A program made the translations under genes and the position numbers. From a virus, in IMG/VR virus record IMGVR_UViG_3300025131_000448, positions 1-23,372 of that record: 23,372 bases of DNA; one strand, written 5' to 3'. A model generated the notes under the pieces. It searched no databases. It worked only from the letters and a program-made list of their open reading frames with translations, and was not told the DNA's origin. Every line of letters begins with the position of its first letter. Position 1 is the stretch's first letter. Below are positions 1-7,345 of this stretch, piece by piece.

Positions 1-84
1 AAAAGACTGGTAGATGAAGGATATAATGATCCTGAGAGGCTTGCGAAAGAAATAGCAGAAGCCTTTGGATTAAAAAATGGTTAA
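1..84 (+). CDS. C-terminal end of an unknown protein (partial)
   Basis: The first frame is open from the window edge and stops with TAA at 82-84, giving the last 27 residues of a protein whose start lies outside the window. The visible part is charged and probably helical (it contains DEGYNDPERLAKEIAEAFG). The next gene starts inside it at 77, an 8-base overlap typical of translationally coupled phage genes. This overlap, and the lack of any other start for the next gene, are the reasons to believe the fragment is a real gene end. No function can be assigned. Confidence 0.5.
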   Translation, partial: KRLVDEGYNDPERLAKEIAEAFGLKNG

Positions 85-547
85 AAAAATACTAGCAATT
101 TACCTGGTTGTTTTCCTCGTCGGGGCGCCGGCCACAGTTGCCGCAGAAGAGCCAGAGACGGAGTTTCCGGATTACGTGGTGCTTCCCATTGAAGCTGGAA
201 CCGTCGCCCCCTTTGATGGGGTCCTATTGTCTCTGGATGCTGCGGCAAAGATCATAACTGAGAAGAAGTTTGAAGATGCCGAGTGTGACCTGCGCATTGG
301 ATACGAACTCCACATACAAGAAGAAAGATTTCAACTACAACTTGACTATAAAGATATTGAAATTGCTTCCTGGAAAGATAAGTATGAGTCCATGATGATT
401 TTGAAGAGTGTTGAGAACGATCGGCTAACTGATTTAATCATCAAACAAAAGCCCGGAAAAGATCCATTCATGGTTGCTCTCGGGTTTGGAATTGGTACGC
501 TTGCTTCGTTGGGGATATTTGCTCTTTCTACTGAAATAGTTCGATGA
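77..547 (+). CDS. Secreted or membrane-anchored phage protein, function unknown
   Basis: 156 residues. Residues 1-22 look like a signal peptide: Lys-Lys, then a hydrophobic core (ILAIYLVVFLVG), then a small-residue stretch ending ATVAAEE that could be cut by signal peptidase. A conserved-looking PFDGVLLSLDAAAKI segment follows. Residues about 80-115 are charged and probably helical or coiled coil. A second hydrophobic stretch near the C-terminus (FMVALGFGIGTLASLGIFAL) could be a membrane anchor. The topology would place the charged middle in the periplasm. A lysis-associated role (spanin- or holin-like) is possible because marine phages often carry such proteins, but nothing here proves it. 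It overlaps the previous gene by 8 bases and the next by 4 (ATGA). Confidence 0.75.
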   Translation: MVKKILAIYLVVFLVGAPATVAAEEPETEFPDYVVLPIEAGTVAPFDGVLLSLDAAAKIITEKKFEDAECDLRIGYELHIQEERFQLQLDYKDIEIASWKDKYESMMILKSVENDRLTDLIIKQKPGKDPFMVALGFGIGTLASLGIFALSTEIVR

Positions 548-930
548 AGAAGCCAGATCAAGAATATATAGCAAGACTTGAAAAAGCTATATCACAGAAA
601 TACGGCGCCGAGGCTATTAACAATCCACGTAGATTTTGGGACCAAGAAAAAGAAAAAGAGTATATTCAACAATCCTCCGAAGAAAGACGGAAGTTCGCGA
701 AACTGGCTGAATCCCAAGACAAAGTAGAACAAGACGGATTTTTAATAAACAAAAAACTACTTAATAGAGATCATAACAGGACATGTCCGGTTTGTGATAA
801 ATATTCTTTTCATCCGCGGGATGATTTGTATATGAATAAGTTCGAAGCCTGCTTCGGCTGCTATATACAATACGTTGACGGAAGAGAATCAAGATGGGCC
901 ACCGGCTGGCGACCCAATAAGGAAGAATAA
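544..930 (+). CDS. Small zinc-ribbon protein, function unknown
   Basis: 128 residues. The N-terminal 70 residues are highly charged and probably helical (Lys/Glu-rich, with a YIARLEKAISQKYG helix). The C-terminal third holds CPVCDKY and EACFGCYIQY, two Cys-X2-Cys pairs about 25 residues apart, the expected ligands for one structural zinc. A conserved-looking aromatic tail (WATGWRP) follows. Zinc ribbons occur in phage regulators, recombination proteins and small virion factors, so the role cannot be narrowed. It starts with an ATGA overlap on the previous stop and is followed one base after its TAA by the next ATG, so it belongs to the same transcription unit that leads into the terminase. 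Confidence 0.75.
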   Translation: MKKPDQEYIARLEKAISQKYGAEAINNPRRFWDQEKEKEYIQQSSEERRKFAKLAESQDKVEQDGFLINKKLLNRDHNRTCPVCDKYSFHPRDDLYMNKFEACFGCYIQYVDGRESRWATGWRPNKEE

Positions 931-931
931 T

Positions 932-1477
932 ATGGCAACAGTATACGAAATCATTCAAGGAATTAATCAAGCAGCCGCCAACGCTGGCTGGGACGGAGCC
1001 CATGAAGAAAACCTTCAGGCCGACGGCAAGGCCCGCGATGCCGGGCTGTCGCGCGAGGATGGACACTACATTAATGATAGGCGCGTCATGGATGGTTTCA
1101 ATGTCACCTTCCACGGACCCCTTCTCCGCATTAAATATCAAGCAGAAGCTCGCATTAAAGATGTGAAAAATAATAATTTTGAGAACGAGATTATAGGGCA
1201 CCTTAAAGAGATTGTTAAATTCCTGAAGAAAGAATATAAAGCCATCACAGGCAACACACTAACTTTAACCATAGAAGGTGAGCATCACATTTTAGTACAG
1301 AGAATTTCTAATTATCGTACAGATTGCCAGGCACATTGTGATTATCGTATCGGTGGCTTAACTGATGTTGTTGAGGTAAATAAGGGTTCCGATGACGACC
1401 GCCTAGACAAAGCAGTCAAAGACTTTCTTTCGTTAGGGAGAGACAAAGCCAAGAAGCCTTCTAATGTAAAGGTTTGA
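932..1477 (+). CDS. Conserved-type hypothetical protein next to the terminase
   Basis: 181 residues from the ATG at 932. A longer in-frame start at 875 exists but would run 56 bases into the zinc-ribbon gene, whereas 932 has an AAGGAAG ribosome binding site at 919-925, so 932 is preferred. The protein begins MATVYEIIQGINQAAANAGW and contains RRVMDGFNVTFHGPLLRI and a Lys-rich helix (IVKFLKKEYKAITG), then an Asp/Lys-rich C-terminus. It ends three bases before the large terminase. That is the place of the small terminase (gene 16) in T4, but I see no helix-turn-helix or coiled-coil arrangement that would support that identity. Function is unknown. Confidence 0.75.
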   Translation: MATVYEIIQGINQAAANAGWDGAHEENLQADGKARDAGLSREDGHYINDRRVMDGFNVTFHGPLLRIKYQAEARIKDVKNNNFENEIIGHLKEIVKFLKKEYKAITGNTLTLTIEGEHHILVQRISNYRTDCQAHCDYRIGGLTDVVEVNKGSDDDRLDKAVKDFLSLGRDKAKKPSNVKV

Positions 1478-1480
1478 TAA

Positions 1481-3064
1481 ATGGTTGCTTTAAACAAGCA
1501 AGAAATATTAAAAGAAGTAATTAAGGCCGGCAAAGACCCGGTTTACTTCACTGTCAATTACTGTCGCATCTCTCACCCTCAAAAGGGACTTATTCCATTT
1601 AAAGCATACGATTATCAGGAAACACTTTTAAAAGATTTTCGAGACTATCGCTTTAATATTATCCTTAAAGCTCGCCAGCTCGGCATCTCAACAATCACAG
1701 CAGCATATATTGCGTGGCTTATGCTTTTCCATCGGGATAAAAACATTCTTGTCGTGGCAACAAAACTTCAGACAGCCACAAACTTAGTTAAAAAAGTCAA
1801 AGCAATAATCAAGAACTTGCCCGATTGGATGAGGATTAGTGATATTGAGATTGATAATCGCACCTCTTTTGAACTAAAGAACGGCTCGCAGATTAAAGGC
1901 TCCTCCACATCGGGAGATGCAGGACGATCGGAAGCTTTATCGTTGTTGGTAATTGATGAGGCTGCTCACGTTGAAAAGCTCGACGAGCTGTGGACCGCAC
2001 TGTATCCCACTCTTTCTACTGGTGGACGATGCATAGCCCTTTCTACTCCCAATGGCGTTGGCAACTGGTTCCATCAGAATTGCGTTGAATCCGAGAACGG
2101 CACAAATGATTTCTACATGACAACCTTGATGTGGGAAGTACACCCAGATCGAGATAAAAAATGGTTCGACAAAGAAACCAAAAATATGTCCAAGCGACAG
2201 ATAGCTCAAGAGCTTGAGTGTAACTTTAATGTATCCGGTGAGACTGTTATCCATTCAGACGATCTACACTGGTATTTAGAAAGAATTAAAGCACCTAAAT
2301 ATAGAACTGGATTCGATAGGAATTATTGGATATGGGAACAGTACGATGAAACTAAGCCCTATCTAATCGTTGCCGACGTCGCTCGCGGCGATGGTAAAGA
2401 CAACAGTGCCTTCCATATAATTCAGCTTGAAGACCTCGTACAAGTTGGCGAGTATGTGGGCAAGCCAACGCCCGATGACTTTGCGGATATATTGTATAAC
2501 GTCGCCGGCGAATACGGTAATCCTATGTTGGTCATAGAAAATAATAATATAGGATACGCAGTACTTAAAAAACTGATTGATAAAGAGTATCCTAACCTAT
2601 ATCATTCGGCCAAGGGAGATCACCAGTATGTGGATCCCGTTTCGGCTACATGGCAGTCTAACGTGATAGCGGGCTTTACTACTTCTTCAAAAACCCGTCC
2701 CCTTATCGTGGCTAAGACGGAAGAGTTTATGAGAAACAAACTAATTACAATTAACTCTAATCGTTTGCTTTCAGAAATGAAAACATTTATTTGGCGCAAT
2801 GGCCGGCCCGAAGCGATGCGAAGTTATAACGATGATTTGGTAATGTCATTTGCTATTGGATGTTGGGTGAGAGACACGGTGATTGTAGAAAATCAAAAAA
2901 ATATAGAATATAGCAAGAGCTGCTTGTCAGCAATCTCTACATCTACAACTGCAATTTCTACTACCATCAATGGTATGACAGGACATAAAATGACCAAAGA
3001 AAACCGGCGCTCCCAAGAGGGTATGATATTTAACGAGCAATACTTTGCTTTGATAAAGGGATAG
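1481..3064 (+). CDS. 17: Large terminase subunit (gp17-like)
   Basis: 527 residues, close to the usual size of the family (T4 gp17 about 610). It is the ATP-driven motor and nuclease that packs DNA into the prohead through the portal. The N-terminal ATPase has a deviant Walker A at residues 64-71 (ARQLGIST), a Walker B at 155-160 (LLVIDE, catalytic Glu160) and a coupling motif at 188-192 (STPNG). The position of the classical P-loop Lys is occupied by Ile69, and a Lys lies just upstream at residue 63. The C-terminal RNase H-like nuclease shows the expected acidic triad: Asp299 (IVADVARGDGKD), Glu353 (LVIENNN) and Asp451/452 (SYNDDLVMSFA). The portal gene follows after six bases, as expected for packaging partners. 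Confidence 0.96.
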   Translation: MVALNKQEILKEVIKAGKDPVYFTVNYCRISHPQKGLIPFKAYDYQETLLKDFRDYRFNIILKARQLGISTITAAYIAWLMLFHRDKNILVVATKLQTATNLVKKVKAIIKNLPDWMRISDIEIDNRTSFELKNGSQIKGSSTSGDAGRSEALSLLVIDEAAHVEKLDELWTALYPTLSTGGRCIALSTPNGVGNWFHQNCVESENGTNDFYMTTLMWEVHPDRDKKWFDKETKNMSKRQIAQELECNFNVSGETVIHSDDLHWYLERIKAPKYRTGFDRNYWIWEQYDETKPYLIVADVARGDGKDNSAFHIIQLEDLVQVGEYVGKPTPDDFADILYNVAGEYGNPMLVIENNNIGYAVLKKLIDKEYPNLYHSAKGDHQYVDPVSATWQSNVIAGFTTSSKTRPLIVAKTEEFMRNKLITINSNRLLSEMKTFIWRNGRPEAMRSYNDDLVMSFAIGCWVRDTVIVENQKNIEYSKSCLSAISTSTTAISTTINGMTGHKMTKENRRSQEGMIFNEQYFALIKG

Positions 3065-3070
3065 AGAACA

Positions 3071-5032
3071 ATGGCAAGAAATGATAATAATCCAAGAAAC
3101 CCAGGATCACCACTATTCAAAAGGCTGACCCGATTACTTTCGGGACCTATTGTAAACTATCGAGCGCAGGTTGCTCGGCAGGAAAAGCGCGGCGAGCTTG
3201 ATAAATATCGATATCGCTTCCGGTCTTTAAGCGGACAAGAGTTCAAACGCTCCGACAATAACATGTCGCAGAACTATAATCTTTTTACGTCAGCTGCATT
3301 CCGAAATCAAAACCGCGCGGAGCGCTATATTGATTTTGAGCAGATGGAATACATGCCCGAGATCGCCTCGGCTATTGATATTTATGCTGACGAGATGACA
3401 ACATGTAATGATTATGACAAGCTCGTGAGCATCGACTGTCGCAATCTAGAAATTAAAACAATTATTGAAACACTGTTCTACGACGCATTAAACATTGAGT
3501 TTAATGCTTTCGGCTGGGCCCGCTCAATGTGTAAATATGGAGACCTGTTCTTGTATATGGACATCGATGAGAAACTTGGAGTGACCTCAGTTATAGGACT
3601 ACCAAATAATGAGGTGGAACGCCTCGAAGGGACAGACCCATCAAACCCGAATTATGTACAGTATCAGTGGAATGGCGGCGGCGTTACCTTTGAGAATTGG
3701 CAGGTTGCACACTTCCGCATTTTGGGCAACGACCGCTACTCCCCATACGGCACATCAGTCCTCGACCCAGCTCGACGCATCTGGCGCCAGCTTGTTTTAC
3801 TAGAGGACGCGATGATTGCTTACCGCGTCGTCCGTGCACCGGAACGACGTATCTTCCAGATCGACGTTGGCAACATCCCTCCGCAAGACGTGCCACAATA
3901 TATGGAGAAGGTCAAGAGTGAAATGAAGAGAAACTCCCTGGTCGATGCCACCACTGGCCGCGTCGACCTTCGCTACAATCCGCTGTCACTTGAAGAAGAT
4001 TATTTCATCCCCATGCGCGGCGGACAAGGATCTGACATTAAGTCTTTAGCGGGCGCCTCGAGCCTTAATGATATTGATGACGTAAAGTACTTGCGCGACA
4101 AGCTGTTTTCAGCGATCAAAATACCTCAGTCTTATCTTACAAACCTAGAAGGTGACACTGAAGACAAAACGACGCTAGCTCAGAAAGACATTCGTTTCGC
4201 GCGAACTATCCAACGTCTGCAGCGACCTTTTGTATCGGAGCTAGAAAAAATCGCTGTGGTACACTTATACACTTTAGGTTTCCGCGGAGAAGACTTAATA
4301 AGCTTTACTTTGTCTCTCAATAACCCTTCGAAATTGGCAGAACTTCAGCAGCTCGAATACATGCGCACTAAGTTCGATGTTGCAAATGCTATTCCAGAGG
4401 GCACATACAGTAAACGATGGGTGGCAAATAACATACTGGGACTATCTGATGACGAATTCTTACGTAATCAACGAGAGTCGTTCTATGATAGGAAGTGGCA
4501 GCAGTCTTTGGAGGCGGTTACAGAACAGGGCGCCGAAGACGCCCTTGCCGGCGGTGACTTAGGCGGAGACCTCGGCGGTGACTTAGGCGGAGACCTCGGC
4601 GGTGACTTAGGGGGCGAAGATCTAGGAGGTGAAGGTGCCGCGGAAGAGACAGGAGACGACTCAGCACTATTAGCTACTCCTGGTCGAAGAGAGGACCTTG
4701 AAGAAGATAACCACACGAGTCATTATTCCAAGAGCCGCACCTATACTCGAAAGGATGGACGATCGGATAAGCGACGGACGTATTCTACCGGTCCTCACCG
4801 CAGGGAGATAAAAAACACAGCCCTCCCGGAGGCACCAGCTCTTCGTAGCGACCGCGTCCGGACCCCAGGATCTTTAGAAATGATAGATTTTACATCACTA
4901 GTAGGACTCGAAGAGAATACTCCATCTATTTATAATAAAAACGAAAGATCTTTAATGGAGAACACCACACGAGTCCGGCGACTCGTTGAAGTAATGGAAA
5001 AAAAAGAGGCTGACAAAGATGAAACACAATAA
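3071..5032 (+). CDS. 20: Portal protein (gp20-like) with long C-terminal extension
   Basis: 653 residues, about 130 longer than T4 gp20. It should form the dodecameric ring at the head vertex through which DNA is packed and to which the neck binds. The core (residues about 30-480) has the features of T4-like portals, for example RYIDFEQMEYMPEIASAIDI near the N-terminus, then DPARRIWRQLVLLEDAMIAY and IPQSYLTNLEG. Residues 494-513 are five GGDL units encoded by a short DNA repeat, then more Gly/Glu-rich sequence. A basic, Ser/Tyr/Arg-rich tail (HYSKSRTYTRKDGRSDKRR) and an acidic-basic end follow. A DLEED segment after the repeat would fit the protease consensus Leu-X-Glu. The 3' end overlaps the next gene by 14 bases. 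Confidence 0.93.
   Translation: MARNDNNPRNPGSPLFKRLTRLLSGPIVNYRAQVARQEKRGELDKYRYRFRSLSGQEFKRSDNNMSQNYNLFTSAAFRNQNRAERYIDFEQMEYMPEIASAIDIYADEMTTCNDYDKLVSIDCRNLEIKTIIETLFYDALNIEFNAFGWARSMCKYGDLFLYMDIDEKLGVTSVIGLPNNEVERLEGTDPSNPNYVQYQWNGGGVTFENWQVAHFRILGNDRYSPYGTSVLDPARRIWRQLVLLEDAMIAYRVVRAPERRIFQIDVGNIPPQDVPQYMEKVKSEMKRNSLVDATTGRVDLRYNPLSLEEDYFIPMRGGQGSDIKSLAGASSLNDIDDVKYLRDKLFSAIKIPQSYLTNLEGDTEDKTTLAQKDIRFARTIQRLQRPFVSELEKIAVVHLYTLGFRGEDLISFTLSLNNPSKLAELQQLEYMRTKFDVANAIPEGTYSKRWVANNILGLSDDEFLRNQRESFYDRKWQQSLEAVTEQGAEDALAGGDLGGDLGGDLGGDLGGDLGGEDLGGEGAAEETGDDSALLATPGRREDLEEDNHTSHYSKSRTYTRKDGRSDKRRTYSTGPHRREIKNTALPEAPALRSDRVRTPGSLEMIDFTSLVGLEENTPSIYNKNERSLMENTTRVRRLVEVMEKKEADKDETQ
4550..4609 (+). 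repeat. 24-bp tandem repeat encoding GGDL units in the portal tail
   Basis: A 24-bp unit (GGCGGTGACTTAGGCGGAGA plus CCTC) is present at 4550-4573 and exactly again at 4574-4597, followed by a half unit to 4609. Each unit encodes GGDLGGDL. The exact identity, including alternation of the synonymous codons GGT/GGA, GAC and TTA/CTC, shows duplication at the DNA level. It lies in frame, so copy-number change would alter only the length of the flexible acidic linker. Confidence 0.9.
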
Positions 5033-5831
5033 AAAGAGAAACACAGCGTTTATTTATGAAACCTTGTCGCGTGAATTAACTAAAACTATTTTAAACAAAG
5101 ATGACGCAAAAAAAAGTCAGATTGTTTCTATTTTTAAGGAATATTTTTCTGGAAATAATATCCTCGCTCAAGAACTACAAATTTATAAATCAATTCTTGA
5201 CACGAACAATATAAAAAAGAATTTAGCGGAGAGAATTTTACAAGAATCTAAGATAGCCCATGCTTCTTTAAATGAGAAAAAGATCTTTGATGCTCAATCT
5301 CAACTTATAGCCCAAGTTAACAAGGGACTAGGACAACAGGTGTGGTCTAATTTTATACCAAATTTTAAATTTCTAGCTTCTATAGATGCTATTTTTAATA
5401 AGAAAGCCTCTCTTAAAGGCCGCGTGTTATTTGAGCAATCAGCCATAGATACGATGAGTGAAAAGAGGGAAACTTCCTCGGGCGGTGCGCTCAAACCAGT
5501 GGATACTCTAACCTATAGAACTTTTATCAATAAATTTAATGGTAAGTATGAAACCTTGCTGCAAGAACAAAAAGACTTGCTGAACAATTATATAGCAAGC
5601 TTTGCTGATGAAGGCTTTGAAATGCGGTTATATTTAAACCGCGAACTAGGGCGCCTTAAATCTACGCTTGTTGAATCTCTTGAAGATACTCAAGACGAAT
5701 ATATGAAACAAAACATAGTAGGCATTACTGAATATCTAGATGGCTTTAGAAAAAGGGAGTTTAGTGACACAGATCTAATTAAGGTACTAAAAACCCAAGA
5801 ATTAGTACAGGAGCTGTCAGCAGATGATTAA
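5019..5831 (+). CDS. Unknown protein between portal and protease genes
   Basis: 270 residues, mostly predicted helical and charged, with no signal peptide or membrane segment. The start MKHNKKRNTAFIYETLSREL is reached through a 14-base overlap with the portal gene, with AGAGG a few bases upstream. The gene is noticeably more AT-rich than its neighbours. In T4 the corresponding interval holds the small prohead-core genes 67 and 68, so a head-assembly role is plausible by position only. The central part (residues about 125-160) has a basic KKASLKGRVLFEQSAIDTM and the C-terminal half is a long helical series ending QELVQELSADD. I do not recognise a domain. It overlaps the next gene by 8 bases. 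Confidence 0.8.
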   Translation: MKHNKKRNTAFIYETLSRELTKTILNKDDAKKSQIVSIFKEYFSGNNILAQELQIYKSILDTNNIKKNLAERILQESKIAHASLNEKKIFDAQSQLIAQVNKGLGQQVWSNFIPNFKFLASIDAIFNKKASLKGRVLFEQSAIDTMSEKRETSSGGALKPVDTLTYRTFINKFNGKYETLLQEQKDLLNNYIASFADEGFEMRLYLNRELGRLKSTLVESLEDTQDEYMKQNIVGITEYLDGFRKREFSDTDLIKVLKTQELVQELSADD

Positions 5832-6330
5832 AATAAAGATCGGCGGGCCACAGGCTACAGTAGAACTGAACGCGCGCAAGGCGCTCGACGGCTCTTTATT
5901 AATTATGGATCATAGAAAGATCGATATAGCAGTTGTACCAGACGGCATGAAGATAGTAACGTTCCCGAAAGATAGTGCCACTGAAGATGTTTATGAATAT
6001 CAGAATAGATTATTAGAATTGTTGGCCGACAAAGGAATCCTCAATCGCGCTTCCATACAAGGAGGTAATATTTTTAGATCTTTAGAGGGGATTGTATATG
6101 AGAGTAAAGAAGTTAATCCTATACAAGCTGCGGTGTATGTAATTAGCGAATTCATACAAACAGAGGCCTCCCACGAAAAGATCGCGGATAATTACGAAAA
6201 AGAACTTGAAGACATGTACACGCATCCCGATGATCGGGATTCCACAGAACTGGGTGAAGTACCCCAGTCCGGACAGAAGGGCTCCATGCGCCCTGGCTAC
6301 TACTATTATCCATTACGGAACCGGTATTAG
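5824..6330 (+). CDS. Unknown small protein
   Basis: 168 residues. The first 55 residues look beta-rich (MIKIKIGGPQATVELNARKA, then DIAVVPDGMKIVTFPKD). The middle is a helical segment (YEYQNRLLELLADKGILN), and the C-terminal 40 residues are acidic then aromatic and disordered-looking (GYYYYPLRNRY). A ribosome binding site AGGAG lies about ten bases before the ATG, inside the preceding gene, and the two genes overlap by 8 bases. No catalytic motif is visible and no family is recognised. Its place in the portal-to-protease interval makes a head-assembly role possible but unproven. Confidence 0.75.
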   Translation: MIKIKIGGPQATVELNARKALDGSLLIMDHRKIDIAVVPDGMKIVTFPKDSATEDVYEYQNRLLELLADKGILNRASIQGGNIFRSLEGIVYESKEVNPIQAAVYVISEFIQTEASHEKIADNYEKELEDMYTHPDDRDSTELGEVPQSGQKGSMRPGYYYYPLRNRY

Positions 6331-6333
6331 ACC

Positions 6334-6951
6334 ATGAGCGACATGAAACTCATTATGGAGAACTGGCGCTCATATGGTCGCGTGCTTGAGCAGGAGTATT
6401 CAGATTGCCCTACTAATAGTATGAAATTATCACAAATTGCTTTAGGTCTGCTCGGCACTATACAAGACGACGAACAGAGAGCAAAGGAGATTGATAAGCT
6501 TGAAAAACAACTTAATAGTCCCCTTAAGGAAAAGCTTGAAGGTCTTGAAACGGTTACCGCTGTTCTGGTTGGCGCGGGTGCCATTTTTGCGCCGGCGACT
6601 GGTGGTCTCTCAGTAGGCATCGCCGGTCTTGTTGGGGCAACGGCAGGGCTAATTAGCAGCTTACTTCAACGCTCTAGCGCCAAAAAGATTGATACAGGCA
6701 AGAAAGAGATTCGAGCACTTTTAAAAATTTTTTGTATTGACGACGAAACACTCGATCTGATCTCCAATGAATATGAAGCAAAATACTACAATGAGTCGGG
6801 CATTTTTGATGAGATCAAAAGGCTTGTTAACGAAGCCCTCCAGGGCAACGATATGGAGATTCCTGATCTGACCAAGCATTTGGTAGACTGGATTAACAAC
6901 AACACTGAATATAAAAATTCAGATGCCTCCTCAATTGAAATGAAAAGATAA
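6334..6951 (+). CDS. Hydrophobic-hairpin protein with tag-like N-terminus
   Basis: 205 residues. The first 21 residues (MSDMKLIMENWRSYGRVLEQ followed by Glu) are a short amphipathic, aromatic-containing segment ending in a Glu-rich stretch. It resembles in style, not in sequence, the capsid-targeting tags of T4 internal proteins. Residues 44-72 are a charged helix. Residues 74-111 are a Gly/Ala-rich hydrophobic stretch (VTAVLVGAGAIFAPATGGLS and GIAGLVGATAGLISSLL) long enough for a helical hairpin in a membrane. The remaining 90 residues are soluble and acidic. An in-frame alternative start is Met4 at 6343; neither start has a strong ribosome binding site. It follows the previous stop after 3 bases. 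Possible roles are an ejected internal head protein or a membrane-acting host-interaction protein; this is inference. Confidence 0.75.
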   Translation: MSDMKLIMENWRSYGRVLEQEYSDCPTNSMKLSQIALGLLGTIQDDEQRAKEIDKLEKQLNSPLKEKLEGLETVTAVLVGAGAIFAPATGGLSVGIAGLVGATAGLISSLLQRSSAKKIDTGKKEIRALLKIFCIDDETLDLISNEYEAKYYNESGIFDEIKRLVNEALQGNDMEIPDLTKHLVDWINNNTEYKNSDASSIEMKR

Positions 6952-6956
6952 AGATA

Positions 6957-7277
6957 ATGGAACTACTACACTTTATACTTGCCGCATACGGCATGACATT
7001 CATTATTATACACGGACATATCTTTAATAAGATACGCCCAAAGTGCGAATCCTGGGGCGGCTTTGGTCGTTTATTCCATTGTCACTTATGCATGGGATTC
7101 TGGGTTGGGGTATTTCTGTGGGGCATTAGTCCATACACAGAACTATTTAGTTTTAGTAGTCAGCCCATGACAGCGTTCATGTGCGGTTGCATTAGTGCCG
7201 GAACCTCATACTTTTTGAGTATGCTGGTCGAGGACTACGGGATCCGAGTGATCCATAAAGGAGGTGAGCAATCATGA
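6957..7277 (+). CDS. Small multi-pass membrane protein (DUF1360-like)
   Basis: 106 residues with about three hydrophobic segments: residues 2-21 (ELLHFILAAYGMTFIIIHGH), about 42-58 and about 72-90. The second begins with FHCHLCMGFWVGVFLWG, a Cys-X2-Cys followed by Phe-Trp-X-Gly. That combination is characteristic of the small DUF1360 membrane proteins of bacteria and phages, whose function is unknown. It lies five bases after the hairpin protein, and its stop overlaps the start of a 16-codon ORF (ATGA). The end of its coding sequence contains a perfect ribosome binding site for that ORF. Confidence 0.75.
   Translation: MELLHFILAAYGMTFIIIHGHIFNKIRPKCESWGGFGRLFHCHLCMGFWVGVFLWGISPYTELFSFSSQPMTAFMCGCISAGTSYFLSMLVEDYGIRVIHKGGEQS
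7257..7267 (+). promoter_or_regulatory. Ideal ribosome binding site for the 16-codon ORF
   Basis: AAAGGAGGTGA is fully complementary to the 3' end of bacterial 16S rRNA (UCACCUCCUUU) over 11 bases. The aligned AGGAGG core sits at normal distance from the ATG at 7274. It is the strongest ribosome binding site I see in the window and decides that the short ORF is probably translated. Confidence 0.75.
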
Positions 7278-7324
7278 AAAAATGGATGATCCAACCAGTT
7301 CGACGATGCTGCTCCGGCAGTTGA
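7274..7324 (+). CDS. 16-residue cationic microprotein
   Basis: A 17-codon ORF including stop (MKKWMIQPVRRCCSGS), starting in an ATGA overlap with the preceding membrane-protein gene and preceded by the perfect ribosome binding site at 7257-7267. It is basic, with two adjacent Cys and one Trp. It is too short for gene finders. The translation signals are far better than chance, but the product is not recognised. It could be a functional peptide or a leader whose translation matters more than its product. Twenty-one bases separate its stop from the next gene. Confidence 0.5.
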   Translation: MKKWMIQPVRRCCSGS

Positions 7325-7345
7325 CTACTTTAAAGGAATAATATT

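Noticed and set aside
875-931. Upstream in-frame start for the unknown gene before the terminase
   Set aside because: It lies deep inside the zinc-ribbon gene, while the ATG at 932 has its own ribosome binding site right after that gene ends.
761-1201. 146-codon open frame on the minus strand
   Set aside because: It covers two well-supported + strand genes, has no separate signals, and no minus-strand gene is convincing anywhere in the window.
932-1477. Small terminase subunit as identity of the gene before the large terminase
   Set aside because: Position alone suggests it; no helix-turn-helix or central coiled-coil pattern is visible.
4926-4932. CTATTTA copies inside genes (also 7143-7149 and 12028-12034)
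   Set aside because: They lie in coding sequence and 87 bases or more from the next recognised start; three copies are near the number expected by chance, so they are not listed as promoters.
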